A stretch of 20,433 bases of DNA from an uncultured Ruminococcus sp. (GTDB taxonomy: Bacteria > Bacillota > Clostridia > Oscillospirales > Ruminococcaceae). Numbering within the stretch: position 1 is the first letter of the stretch; each line of letters starts with the position of its first letter. The stretch lies in the NCBI GenBank assembly GCA_947177715.1, contig CAMWVM010000003.1, positions 1-20,433 of the forward strand, written 5' to 3'. The notes under the pieces are model-generated. The model had not been told where the DNA came from and did not search any database. It saw only the letters and a program-made list of their open reading frames with translations. Below are positions 7,576 to 15,983 of the stretch, one piece after another. The position numbers were made by a program, and so were the translations under genes.

Positions 7576-8445
7576 ATGGAAAAGGATTTGTTTTTTAGAA
7601 TTGAACAGCAAATGACGAAAATGTCAAAGGGGCACAAGCTGATTGCAAATTATATTCTCTCCCATTATGACAAGGCGGCATTCATGACTGCTCAGAAGTT
7701 AGGAAAGACTGTGGGAGTCAGTGAATCTACAGTTGTAAGGTTTGCTTCTGAGCTGGATTTTGATGGGTATCCTGCACTTCAGAGATCTTTGCAGGATTTA
7801 ATGCGAAACAAACTGACGGCGGTTCAGCGAATTGAAGTAACCTCAGACCACATGACGAGGGAAGACGTTCTTGAGCGAGTGCTGACGCTTGATATTGAGA
7901 AAATCAGAAAAACTCTTGAGGAAACATCAAAAGAGGATTTTAATCAGGCAGTGGACAAGATTATAAGCTGCAACACCATATACATAATCGGTGCAAGAAG
8001 CGCTGCACCCTTAGCAAGCTTCTTAAACTATTATTTTACCATGATCTTTCCTCATGTTAAGCTTATAAGGAATACTACTACAAGCGAGCTTCTTGAGCAG
8101 GTTATGCACATAGATGAAAAGGACGTTATCATCGGAATATCTTTTCCGAGATATTCAAAGCAGACTGCAAAAATGCTGGAATATGCCAGCAACAGCGGTG
8201 CAAATGTAATTGCCATTACTGACTCGGTGGATTCGCCTTTGGCACAATATGCAGATAATTTGCTGTTGGCAAGAAGCGATATGGCCTCGTTTGTTGACTC
8301 GCTTGTTGCGCCTTTAAGTCTTGTTAATGCTCTTATTGCGGCTGTGTCTATAAGCAATGTTGACAAGGTTTCAAAGAGCTTTGAACATCTCGAAAGAATT
8401 TGGGAACAATATGATGTATATGAAAAGAACGAGGAGAGGGTTTAA
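7576..8445 (+). CDS. RpiR/MurR family transcriptional regulator
   Basis: This 289-residue regulator has the two-domain layout of the RpiR family. The N-terminal helix-turn-helix covers about residues 1-77, with the recognition region LGKTVGVSESTVVRFASEL at 42-60 typical of the family. A SIS sugar-phosphate isomerase-like domain covers about 122-255 (IYIIGARSAAPLASF, then VIIGISFPRYSKQTAKML and ANVIAITDS). Such proteins sense phosphosugars and control carbohydrate or cell-wall sugar genes. No sugar transport or catabolic gene lies beside it, so its target is likely elsewhere. The stop codon overlaps the start of the next gene by one base (TAATG), which implies translational coupling to the flavoprotein. 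Confidence 0.93.
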   Translation: MEKDLFFRIEQQMTKMSKGHKLIANYILSHYDKAAFMTAQKLGKTVGVSESTVVRFASELDFDGYPALQRSLQDLMRNKLTAVQRIEVTSDHMTREDVLERVLTLDIEKIRKTLEETSKEDFNQAVDKIISCNTIYIIGARSAAPLASFLNYYFTMIFPHVKLIRNTTTSELLEQVMHIDEKDVIIGISFPRYSKQTAKMLEYASNSGANVIAITDSVDSPLAQYADNLLLARSDMASFVDSLVAPLSLVNALIAAVSISNVDKVSKSFEHLERIWEQYDVYEKNEERV

Positions 8446-9677
8446 TGCATACCTCTGATGTATTGATAATCGGGGGCGGAGCTTCGGGACTTTTTGCTTC
8501 CGTTCAACTTGCTTGGCAGGGGAAAGATGTTACTGTTATTGAGCACATGTCAATTCTCGGAAAAAAGCTGTTGATTACAGGAAAGGGCAGATGCAATGTA
8601 ACTAACAACTCTGACACTGAGAATGTTATGGCAAACATTCCGAGAAATCCAAGATTCCTTTATTCTGCTCTCAGCAGGTTCACTCCAGAGGATACCATGG
8701 CTTTTTTTGAAAGTTTGGGAGTAGAGCTTAAAACAGAACGTGGCAACAGGGTTTTTCCTACAAGTGATAAGGCATCAAGTATAGTAGGAGCACTGGTAAA
8801 TGCAGCAAGGGACGCAGGGGTTAATTTTATTACTGACAATGCGTTGGAGCTTATTATCCAGGACAGGGCTGTTAAAGGCGTAAAATGCGAAAAAGGCAGT
8901 TATTATGCGGAAAAGATTATTGTTGCAACGGGCGGAAAGTCTTATCCTAAAACCGGATCGACAGGAGATGGATATGTTTTTGCAGAACAGGCAGGACATA
9001 CTGTTACTGACTTAACGCCGTCACTTTGTCCTGTTGTGACAGTGGAAAAAGAGCCTGTGGAGATGATGGGATTATCCCTTAGGAACTGTACGCTCAGCTT
9101 GTATGAACAGGGCAGGGAAAAGCCGATTTTTTCAGAATTAGGAGAAATGCTCTTTACTCACTTTGGTCTATCCGGTCCACTGGTTTTATCGGCATCTGCA
9201 CACATGGACAAGATAGAGAAAGGCAGATATGTTATCGCTATAGATTTAAAGCCAGCACTATCACATGAGAAGTTAGACGAACGCATTCTGCGTGATTTTG
9301 GTGATTTTCCCAACAGGGATTTTTCTAACTCGCTTAATAAGCTATTACCATCAAAGATGATACCTATCATTGTGAAAATGAGCGGGATTCTGCCTTTTAA
9401 AAAGGTTAATCAGATCACTCGTGAGGAACGGGAGCGGCTTGTTTCACTTCTTAAGGACCTGCGGTTTACTGTGAAAGGCTTACGTCCCATTGATGAGGCG
9501 ATTATCACAAGAGGTGGTGTGAACGTAAACGAGATTTCTCCGAAAACTATGGAGTCAAAGCTTATGAGCGGACTTTATTTTATCGGCGAAGTGCTTGATG
9601 TTGACGCATACACAGGCGGATATAATCTTCAGATAGCTTTTGCTACGGCTAATGCTGCGGCGCTGGCTATGATGTAA
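8445..9677 (+). CDS. HI0933/YhiN family FAD-dependent oxidoreductase
   Basis: This 410-residue flavoprotein has an N-terminal FAD-binding Rossmann fold, VLIIGGGASGLFASV, with the glycine motif at 10-15 and the ribose-binding glutamate E33 at the end of the second strand. The family mark GKGRCNVTN is at 46-54. The C-terminal segment ITRGGVNVNEISPKTM and GEVLDVDAYTGGYNLQIAF completes the FAD site as usual in the HI0933 group. Members are widespread but mostly uncharacterised; some relatives are annotated as aminoacetone oxidase-like or BaiN-type bile acid enzymes, so no substrate is claimed. GAGGAGAGGG at 8431-8440 inside the previous gene is the ribosome site. In Clostridia this family often precedes cmk, plsC and ispH, as here. 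Confidence 0.93.
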   Translation: MHTSDVLIIGGGASGLFASVQLAWQGKDVTVIEHMSILGKKLLITGKGRCNVTNNSDTENVMANIPRNPRFLYSALSRFTPEDTMAFFESLGVELKTERGNRVFPTSDKASSIVGALVNAARDAGVNFITDNALELIIQDRAVKGVKCEKGSYYAEKIIVATGGKSYPKTGSTGDGYVFAEQAGHTVTDLTPSLCPVVTVEKEPVEMMGLSLRNCTLSLYEQGREKPIFSELGEMLFTHFGLSGPLVLSASAHMDKIEKGRYVIAIDLKPALSHEKLDERILRDFGDFPNRDFSNSLNKLLPSKMIPIIVKMSGILPFKKVNQITREERERLVSLLKDLRFTVKGLRPIDEAIITRGGVNVNEISPKTMESKLMSGLYFIGEVLDVDAYTGGYNLQIAFATANAAALAMM

Positions 9678-9690
9678 TTGGAGCGGTAAA

Positions 9691-10161
9691 ATGGGATTTA
9701 AAACAAATGTTATGAGGATTCTTGACAAGAATAAAATTGACTATAAATCGCATTGCTATGAAAACAGCGGAGCTGTAAGCGGTACTGAGGTTGCTAAGGC
9801 TTTAGGTGAAAATCCAGATCAGGTTTTTAAAACTTTAGTTACAAAGGGTAAATCGGGCGGCTTTTTTGTATTTATGATTCCTGTTGCAGAGGAGCTTGAT
9901 TTAAAGAAAGCTGCGGCTGCTGTCAATGAAAAATCCGTAGAAATGATAAAGCAAAAGGATTTGCTGAAAACAACAGGTTACATTCATGGAGGTTGTTCGC
10001 CCATTGGTATGAAAAAACAATTTAAGACGGCGATACATTTAACAGCCGAAAAGTTTGACACAATAGTTTTCAGTGCGGGAAAAATCGGTTGGCAGGTTGA
10101 GTTAGGATTGAACGATTTGAAAGCAGTAATTGATATTAATACGGCTGATATTATAGTTTAA
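9691..10161 (+). CDS. ybaK: Cys-tRNA(Pro)/Cys-tRNA(Cys) deacylase (YbaK/EbsC)
   Basis: This 156-residue cytoplasmic enzyme hydrolyses mischarged Cys-tRNA(Pro), correcting an error of prolyl-tRNA synthetase. The YbaK fold is shown by VFKTLVT at 45-51, with the conserved lysine K47, and by GYIHGGCSPIGMKK at 96-109, the family's signature loop. The length is typical for a free-standing deacylase. GGAGCGG at 9680-9686 is the ribosome site, and the gene starts 13 bases after the flavoprotein stop, so it is probably the last gene of that run. The next gene has its own promoter. Confidence 0.94.
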   Translation: MGFKTNVMRILDKNKIDYKSHCYENSGAVSGTEVAKALGENPDQVFKTLVTKGKSGGFFVFMIPVAEELDLKKAAAAVNEKSVEMIKQKDLLKTTGYIHGGCSPIGMKKQFKTAIHLTAEKFDTIVFSAGKIGWQVELGLNDLKAVIDINTADIIV

Positions 10162-10176
10162 TCAGACACTGATGTC

Positions 10177-10205
10177 TTGAAATCAAGTGTAAAATGTGAT
10201 ATAAT
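10177..10205 (+). promoter_or_regulatory. sigma-A type promoter for cmk-plsC / ispH-rpsA
   Basis: TTGAAA (10177-10182) and TATAAT (10200-10205) are separated by exactly 17 bases: a five-of-six -35 and a perfect -10. Transcription should start near 10212, leaving a leader of about 36 bases before the cmk ATG. It gives the fusion-gene pair its own vegetative expression. Confidence 0.88.
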
Positions 10206-10247
10206 TAAACAATATTTAATAAACTTTGTCTGAAAGGAAGTTTGAAT

Positions 10248-11594
10248 ATGGGAATAAACGTTGCTCTCGACGGACCGTCAGGCGCAGGAAAGTCTACTAT
10301 AGCTAAAATGCTTGCGAAAAGACTTCAGTATGTATATGTTGATACCGGTGCTTTATACCGATCAATAGCTTATTATGTTATTTCAAAGGGCGCTGATCCT
10401 AAGAATGAGGAAGCTGTTGTTCCTTTGCTTAATGAGATTAACGTAAAACTTATTTATTCTGACGGTGCACAGCATGTTATGCTTAATGATGAGGACGTTT
10501 CCGACAAAATTCGCACACCTGAGATATCTATGGGTGCTTCTGCGGTTTCGGCTATTCCTGAAGTGCGAGAATTTTTATTCTCGTTGCAGCAAAATATTGC
10601 AAAAGAAAATAACATCATCATGGATGGGCGTGACATTGGAACAGTTGTGCTTCCTGATGCAGATGTGAAGATTTTTCTGACTGCGACAGCTGAAGAAAGG
10701 GCTAACAGGCGCTTTAAAGAATTATCCGAAAAAGGAGATAATTCGACATATGAAGATGTTCTGAATGATATAATTCAGCGTGATTACAATGATACTCATC
10801 GTGAGATTGCACCTTTGAAAAAGGCAGAAGACGCTATTGAGGTGGATTCCACAAATCTTAATCTTGAACAGGCTGTTGAGGAAATTTACAGGATAATTAC
10901 AGATAAGACAGCAACTTCGTCTAAGGTCGAAAAAAAGCGTTCCATGAGGGAGCTTCCAAAGGCTGAGCCGGTTAAAAGAGGTAAAAAACTATCGCCAATA
11001 AGAATGTTTTTATATAAAATTCTCGGAATAATCGTTATGGCGATTTTTAAGATATATTATAATCTTTCTTTTGAGGGAAGAGAGAATATTCCTAAGGACG
11101 GAAGCAACATATTTGCTTCAAATCACCGAAGCTATACTGATCCGGTGCTTATTGCACTGCCGACGAGAGTACCTTGTTCTTTTATGGCTAAGGAAGAACT
11201 TTTCAAGCAAAATATTTTCTTTAAGTGGCTTATAACTGCTTTTGGAGCATTTCCTGTAACACGAGGAAAGGGAGATACTGCTGCTATTGATTTATCTATG
11301 GAAAAGCTGAATGCGGGTCGAAATCTTGTTATTTTCCCTGAAGGCACACGTTCAAAGGACGGCACAGTTGGAAAGGGAAAGACCGGAGTTGCACTTATTG
11401 CGGCTTTGGCACAGGTGCCTGTTATTCCTGTAGGAATAAATTTTGAAGGAAAGCTTAAGTTCAGAAAGAAAATTGTTGTTCGATTTGGTAAGCCAATCAG
11501 TGCTGAGGAGTTGAATATTACTTCTGCAAACCCTCGTGAACTGAAAACTTTGAAAACTAAGATAATGGACGAAATCACGAAATTGGTATATTGA
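10248..11594 (+). CDS. cmk-plsC: cytidylate kinase / acylglycerol-phosphate acyltransferase fusion (CMK-PlsC)
   Basis: This 448-residue protein joins two enzymes usually encoded apart. Residues 1 to about 218 are (d)CMP kinase, with P-loop GPSGAGKST at 9-17, the acceptor region VDTGALYR at 31-38 and MDGRDIGTVV. A basic, proline-containing linker (about 220-250) leads to a PlsC-type 1-acyl-glycerol-3-phosphate acyltransferase. Its catalytic HX4D is NHRSYTD (H293, D298), its phosphate-binding block is FPEGTRS (363-369), and VPVIPVGI follows. CMK makes (d)CDP for nucleotide and phospholipid synthesis; PlsC makes phosphatidic acid at the membrane, the substrate that CTP later activates. ATG 10248 has GAAAGGAAG ahead of it. 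No ribosome site is seen at the junction, so the halves are made as one chain. The ispH gene follows after one base. Confidence 0.93.
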   Translation: MGINVALDGPSGAGKSTIAKMLAKRLQYVYVDTGALYRSIAYYVISKGADPKNEEAVVPLLNEINVKLIYSDGAQHVMLNDEDVSDKIRTPEISMGASAVSAIPEVREFLFSLQQNIAKENNIIMDGRDIGTVVLPDADVKIFLTATAEERANRRFKELSEKGDNSTYEDVLNDIIQRDYNDTHREIAPLKKAEDAIEVDSTNLNLEQAVEEIYRIITDKTATSSKVEKKRSMRELPKAEPVKRGKKLSPIRMFLYKILGIIVMAIFKIYYNLSFEGRENIPKDGSNIFASNHRSYTDPVLIALPTRVPCSFMAKEELFKQNIFFKWLITAFGAFPVTRGKGDTAAIDLSMEKLNAGRNLVIFPEGTRSKDGTVGKGKTGVALIAALAQVPVIPVGINFEGKLKFRKKIVVRFGKPISAEELNITSANPRELKTLKTKIMDEITKLVY

Positions 11595-11595
11595 T

Positions 11596-13596
11596 ATGTT
11601 AACAAATTGTAAAATTTGTACTGCGAAGACTGCCGGATTTTGTTTTGGTGTAGACAGAGCAGTAAAAATAGTGTATAATAAATTAGATAACCGAAATAAT
11701 GTTGTAACGTTAGGTCCGATTATTCATAACAGAAATGTTGTTGAAGACCTTGAGGCTCGTGGCTGTAAGGCTGTGGAGCTTTCAGAGGTAAGGAAAGAAC
11801 ATACGGTTATTATACGTTCTCACGGTGTGGGACAGGCTGTTTACGACAGGCTGAATGAAATCGGCGCTGAGGTTGTAGACGCTACTTGTCCGTTTGTGGA
11901 AAGAATTCATAAAATCGCTCATGAGAAGTCTTCACAAGGCTATATAATCTTAATTGCCGGTGACGCTGAGCATCCTGAAGTTCAGGGAATATGCGGACAC
12001 TGTGTAGGTGACTCTTATGTGTTTGACAGTTGTGAGGAATTTGAAAATTTAGTGAAAAAACATGACTTTTTCACTAAAAAGGTTGCAATTTTAGCGCAAA
12101 CGACGTATAATAATAGAATGTGGAAACAGTGCTGTGAAACAGCAGGCAGGTTGTTGCCCGAGGCATTGATTTTTGATACAATATGCAATGCTACCTCCGA
12201 AAGACAGCGGGAGGTGAGGGAACTTGCCATGAAAGCTGACGCAATGATAATTGTGGGCGGAAAACACAGTTCTAATACCCATAAGCTTAAAGCTGTCTGT
12301 GATGAATATTGTCCTTGCTATCTTATTGAGGAAGCGTCTGATTTGGGCAATATCGACTTATCCCTTGCAAAATTTATCGGGATTTCTGCTGGTGCATCGA
12401 CACCGGCTTATATAATCAAGGAGGTACAACAAACCATGAGTGAAATGATTAATACTGTTGAAGAGGAGTTTAATTTCGAGGAGGAACTTGAGAAAACTCT
12501 TAAAAAAATACATACGGGAATGAAGGTTGAAGGTATCGTTACCGCTATTAATAACGGTGAAGTTATTGTAGATATCGGAACAAAGCATACAGGATATATT
12601 CCTTCCAGCGAGCTTACAGACGATCCTACACTTAAGCCGGAGGATATTGTTAAGATTGGTGAAAAGGTTGATCTTATCGTTCTTAAGACAAACGACCAGG
12701 AAGGTATTGTTACACTTTCCAAGAAGAAAGTTGACGCTGCACTTGGTTTTGAAAAGATTGTTGCTGCTAAGGAAGAAAATGCAATTCTCACAGGTACAGT
12801 TACAAATGTTGTTAAAGGCGGAGTTCTTGTGGCTTCAAATGGTGTAAAGGTATTTATTCCTGCATCACAGGCTACTCCAAGACGTGACTATGACCTTAAC
12901 GAGCTTCTTAAAACATCAGTAAGCTTTAAAATTCTTGAAGTAAATGAAGGAAAGCAGAGAGCAGTTGGTTCAATTCGTATTGTTGCACGTGAAGAAAGAG
13001 AAGCTGCAAGAGCTAAATTCTTTGAGAATGTACATGCTGGCGATGTTGTAACAGGTGAAGTTAAATCAATTACAGATTACGGCGTATTTGTTGATTTGGG
13101 CGGAGTTGACGGTCTTATCAGAAGATCTGATCTTTCATGGAAGAGAATAAAGCATCCTTCAGACGTTGTTTCTGTTGGCGACAAGATCGAAGTAACAATT
13201 AAGGATATTGATGATGAAACAAAGAAGGTTTCATTGACATACAAGAAAGATTCTGAAAATCCTTGGGAAATATTCAAGGCTAACTATGAAGAAGGCATGA
13301 CTTGCAAGGCTACAATCGTGTCAATTACTTCATTCGGAGCATTCGCTCAGATTATTGACGGAATCGATGGTTTGATTCATATTTCTCAGATTGCTAATCA
13401 GAGAGTAAATAATGTTGCTGATATTCTGGCTGTTGGTCAGGAGGTTGACGTTAAAATCACTGAAATCGACTTGGATAAAAAGAGAATCAGCTTGTCTATG
13501 AGAGCATTGCTTCCTGAAGAGGAAACTGAAGAGGCTGAAGAAATCGGAGATACTGAAACTGAGGCTGAAGCAGTAGCTGAAACTGAAGCAGAGTAA
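11596..13596 (+). CDS. ispH-rpsA: IspH / ribosomal protein S1 fusion
   Basis: This 666-residue protein combines 4-hydroxy-3-methylbut-2-enyl diphosphate reductase (about 1-280), the last step of the MEP isoprenoid pathway, with an S1 RNA-binding protein (about 300-640). IspH cluster cysteines are C16 (GFCFGVDRAV), C98 (DATCPFV) and C197 (CNATSERQ), with substrate residues H44, H76 and H126. Four S1 OB-fold repeats lie at about 308-376, 397-463, 482-550 and 567-637; repeats 3 and 4 carry the best match (YGVFVDLGGVDGLI, FGAFAQIIDGIDGLIHIS). The tail is acidic. This fusion is known in Clostridia. No clear ribosome site precedes the ATG, which starts one base after the previous stop, so coupling is likely. 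A strong internal site precedes M281. Confidence 0.95.
   Translation: MLTNCKICTAKTAGFCFGVDRAVKIVYNKLDNRNNVVTLGPIIHNRNVVEDLEARGCKAVELSEVRKEHTVIIRSHGVGQAVYDRLNEIGAEVVDATCPFVERIHKIAHEKSSQGYIILIAGDAEHPEVQGICGHCVGDSYVFDSCEEFENLVKKHDFFTKKVAILAQTTYNNRMWKQCCETAGRLLPEALIFDTICNATSERQREVRELAMKADAMIIVGGKHSSNTHKLKAVCDEYCPCYLIEEASDLGNIDLSLAKFIGISAGASTPAYIIKEVQQTMSEMINTVEEEFNFEEELEKTLKKIHTGMKVEGIVTAINNGEVIVDIGTKHTGYIPSSELTDDPTLKPEDIVKIGEKVDLIVLKTNDQEGIVTLSKKKVDAALGFEKIVAAKEENAILTGTVTNVVKGGVLVASNGVKVFIPASQATPRRDYDLNELLKTSVSFKILEVNEGKQRAVGSIRIVAREEREAARAKFFENVHAGDVVTGEVKSITDYGVFVDLGGVDGLIRRSDLSWKRIKHPSDVVSVGDKIEVTIKDIDDETKKVSLTYKKDSENPWEIFKANYEEGMTCKATIVSITSFGAFAQIIDGIDGLIHISQIANQRVNNVADILAVGQEVDVKITEIDLDKKRISLSMRALLPEEETEEAEEIGDTETEAEAVAETEAE
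12418..12438 (+). promoter_or_regulatory. internal Shine-Dalgarno and in-frame ATG at the IspH/S1 junction
   Basis: AAGGAGGT (12418-12425) matches the full consensus for pairing with the 3' end of 16S rRNA. Ten bases later an ATG (12436-12438) continues in frame as residue 281 of the fusion, exactly between the IspH domain and the first S1 repeat. It could allow a separate 386-residue S1 protein to be made. The same bases encode the I-K-E-V end of IspH, so chance is possible. Confidence 0.6.
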
Positions 13597-13610
13597 GTTC
13601 AAATTATACT

Positions 13611-13636
13611 GGGGACGAGCAATCGTCCCCGTTTTT
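13611..13636 (+). terminator. rho-independent terminator after ispH-rpsA
   Basis: An 8-bp perfect stem, GGGGACGA (13611-13618) with TCGTCCCC (13623-13630), closes a GCAA tetraloop and is followed by GTTTTTG. It lies 14 bases after the stop codon. Confidence 0.93.
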
Positions 13637-13691
13637 GTTAAAACGATGCTTGTAACAGTGTAATTTTTAACAAAGAAGCGGAATAATAAAT

Positions 13692-13722
13692 AAAAAAGCC
13701 TGACTTTGATTTTAAGTCTGGT
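13692..13722 (-). terminator. terminator-like hairpin facing the minus strand
   Basis: GCCTGACTT (13698-13706) pairs with AAGTCTGGT (13714-13722) with one T-T mismatch and one wobble. A run of six A's (13692-13697) lies on the left, so the hairpin plus U-run reads as a terminator only on the minus strand. No minus-strand gene is nearby. It may instead be a leader structure for the PBP transcript or a relic. Confidence 0.4.
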
Positions 13723-13778
13723 CAAGGAATTAATCATAAGAACAGCAGGCAAAGAGTTGCTATGAAAGGTGTTATAAC

Positions 13779-15971
13779 ATGGAGAATATCAAAAAAAGGA
13801 ACACCCCTAATAAGAAAAAAACAAAAAGTCCGGCTTTAAAGGCTCTAAAGATTTTTGGAACAGTTGTGCTGTCAATGTTTTTGATTCTTATTATCACTGT
13901 TTCAATCTTTGCAACAGCATTGACAATTTATATTCTTAATTTTGCTGATACGACAACAACTATCAGTCTTGATAACGGTGTTGTTTCAAGTAATATTTCA
14001 AGAATTCTTTATGAAAATCCGGACTATGATGAAAACGATGAGAATTCCAACCAATATGAGCTTTATTATGCTCTTAAAAATCCTAACAAAAAGGTAGCTT
14101 GGGTTGATATTGAAAATATTCCTCAGCATGTTTGCGACGCTTATATGTACACTGAAGATGAGAGATTTAAGGATCATGACGGTGTTGACTTTAAGCGTAC
14201 TTTTGGAAGTATTGTTTACACTTTGCTGGGAAACACTCAGGGTGGTTCGACTATTACTCAGCAAACAATCAAGAATGTTACGGGCGACGCAGCAAGAGAT
14301 AGTGCAGCAGGTGTTGAACGTAAGATTCGAGAAATTTTCAGAGCTATTAATGTAGAAAAGACTTACACCAAAGAAGAAATACTTCAGTGCTATCTGAATA
14401 TTATCCCATTAGGTGACGGACAGCAGGATATTATCGGAGTTCAGGCGGCAGCTAACTATTATTTCGGCAAGGATGTATCTGAACTGAGTTTGGCAGAGGC
14501 TGCTTCACTTGCTGGTATGACAACTGCTCCAACCACATATAATCCAAATACTAACCTTGAGAACAACAGGGTAAGACAAAAATACTGTCTTGACAAAATG
14601 CTGGAGAATGGTGCAATTTCTGATGAGGAATATAATGAGGCACTGAATGAAAAGCTTAAGGTAACTGCTGATCCTGATTATTCAAGCGATACGCAGTATG
14701 CTTCGGAGTTGGAGGATCAGGGACCGACTTCATACTTTGTTGACGCAGCTATTAATCAGGCGGTAAGTATTCTTACAGAAAATTACGGTATTTCCGCAGA
14801 GGAAGCGTCAAGCAGGCTATACAACGGCGGGTATACGATTATAACAACTGTTGATATTGACATGCAGCACAAGATTGAAGTTGAAATGCAAAAGAACAGC
14901 AATTTTCAGAGCTACAGTCTGGGTGAGGATGAGCTAACATCAGGCTTTGTGGCTATGGATTACAAGGGGAATGTTAAGGCTGTTGTGGGAAGCAGGGAGA
15001 AAAAAGAGGATTCAAGAAGCTGGAATAATGCTACTATGGCGACACGTTCACCAGGTTCGTGCATAAAACCGATTGCTTCTTATGCTCCTGCATTGGAACA
15101 GGATATTATCACATGGTCTTCAATGTATAAGGACTCACCGATTACAATTAAAGTTGACGGTAAAAACACAAAATGGCCGGTAAACTATTCTGAAACAGGA
15201 GATAGTGAAAACTGGTCAAATAAGGATTTGTTCACATTCCAGATGCTTCAGCGTTCATTGAACACCATGCCGGCACAGCTTATTCAGAAAATGACTCCTG
15301 CATATTCATATAATTTCCTTAAGGAAAAACTGGATATATCTACGCTGACAGACAGTGATATTGATTACTCGCCTGTAACGGTTGGTGGTATGACAAATGG
15401 TACTATTCTTGAAGAGCTTGTTGCGTCATATGCTATTTTCGGTAATGGCGGCAAAAAATATGAAACAACCTATATTTCCAGCATGACTAATGCTGACGGC
15501 GATATTATTTATGAGCATTCCGACGGATATAAGCAGGTTATAAGTGAATCTACCGCTTTTGTTATGAATAAGATGATGCAGACGGTAGTAACCTCCAGCG
15601 ACGGTACAGGTCGTCAGGCTAATCTTAATAAAACAGAGGTTGCGGCTAAGACTGGTACAACAACCGACTGGAAGGATCTTAACTTTGTTGGATGTACTCC
15701 TGATTATGTCAGCGGAGTATGGATAGGTTATGATAAACAGAAAAAAATTCCTACTAACAGCTATCAAAATATAGCGGCAATATGGAAGAATATTTTCGGG
15801 GATATTGCTGAAACTGAAAAGAATCATGAATTTATTATGCCTGACACGGTTAAGGAACTGGAATACTGCACTAAGACCGGGTTGATTGCAGGGGATAATT
15901 GTTACAGTAAGGATACCGGATATTACAAGCAAACTAATATTCCTGCTGTTTGTGACGGCAGTCATTGGTGA
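13779..15971 (+). CDS. class A penicillin-binding protein (PBP1A type)
   Basis: This 730-residue bifunctional enzyme polymerises and crosslinks peptidoglycan outside the membrane. A lysine-rich cytoplasmic start precedes one membrane anchor (about 25-54). The glycosyltransferase domain (GT51) shows catalytic E126 in EDERFKDHDGVDFKR and GGSTITQQ at 155-162. The transpeptidase domain has SxxK as S427-C-I-K430, SxN as S493-L-N495 and KTG at 624-626. Having cysteine next to the active serine is less usual than serine, threonine or similar at that place. The C-terminal tail carries three cysteines in a pattern (CTKTGLIAGDNC, then PAVC) seen in other Firmicute PBPs. AAAGGTG upstream supports the ATG. 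It stands alone between two terminators and so probably has its own transcript, though no convincing promoter is visible in the 140 bases before it. Confidence 0.95.
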   Translation: MENIKKRNTPNKKKTKSPALKALKIFGTVVLSMFLILIITVSIFATALTIYILNFADTTTTISLDNGVVSSNISRILYENPDYDENDENSNQYELYYALKNPNKKVAWVDIENIPQHVCDAYMYTEDERFKDHDGVDFKRTFGSIVYTLLGNTQGGSTITQQTIKNVTGDAARDSAAGVERKIREIFRAINVEKTYTKEEILQCYLNIIPLGDGQQDIIGVQAAANYYFGKDVSELSLAEAASLAGMTTAPTTYNPNTNLENNRVRQKYCLDKMLENGAISDEEYNEALNEKLKVTADPDYSSDTQYASELEDQGPTSYFVDAAINQAVSILTENYGISAEEASSRLYNGGYTIITTVDIDMQHKIEVEMQKNSNFQSYSLGEDELTSGFVAMDYKGNVKAVVGSREKKEDSRSWNNATMATRSPGSCIKPIASYAPALEQDIITWSSMYKDSPITIKVDGKNTKWPVNYSETGDSENWSNKDLFTFQMLQRSLNTMPAQLIQKMTPAYSYNFLKEKLDISTLTDSDIDYSPVTVGGMTNGTILEELVASYAIFGNGGKKYETTYISSMTNADGDIIYEHSDGYKQVISESTAFVMNKMMQTVVTSSDGTGRQANLNKTEVAAKTGTTTDWKDLNFVGCTPDYVSGVWIGYDKQKKIPTNSYQNIAAIWKNIFGDIAETEKNHEFIMPDTVKELEYCTKTGLIAGDNCYSKDTGYYKQTNIPAVCDGSHW

Positions 15972-15983
15972 TAAAAATATAAC

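Noticed and set aside
10970..11006. Internal translation start for a separate PlsC (GAGGT near 10978 and in-frame ATG 11004)
   Set aside because: The spacing of about 21 bases is too long for a ribosome site, unlike the well-placed one in ispH-rpsA.
11132..11605. 157-codon minus-strand open frame opposite PlsC and the ispH start
   Set aside because: The plus strand encodes the PlsC motifs here; the antisense product has no family features and no ribosome site.
15426..15965. 179-codon minus-strand open frame inside the PBP gene
   Set aside because: It lies fully antisense to intact catalytic motifs of the PBP, and its translation has no recognisable domain.
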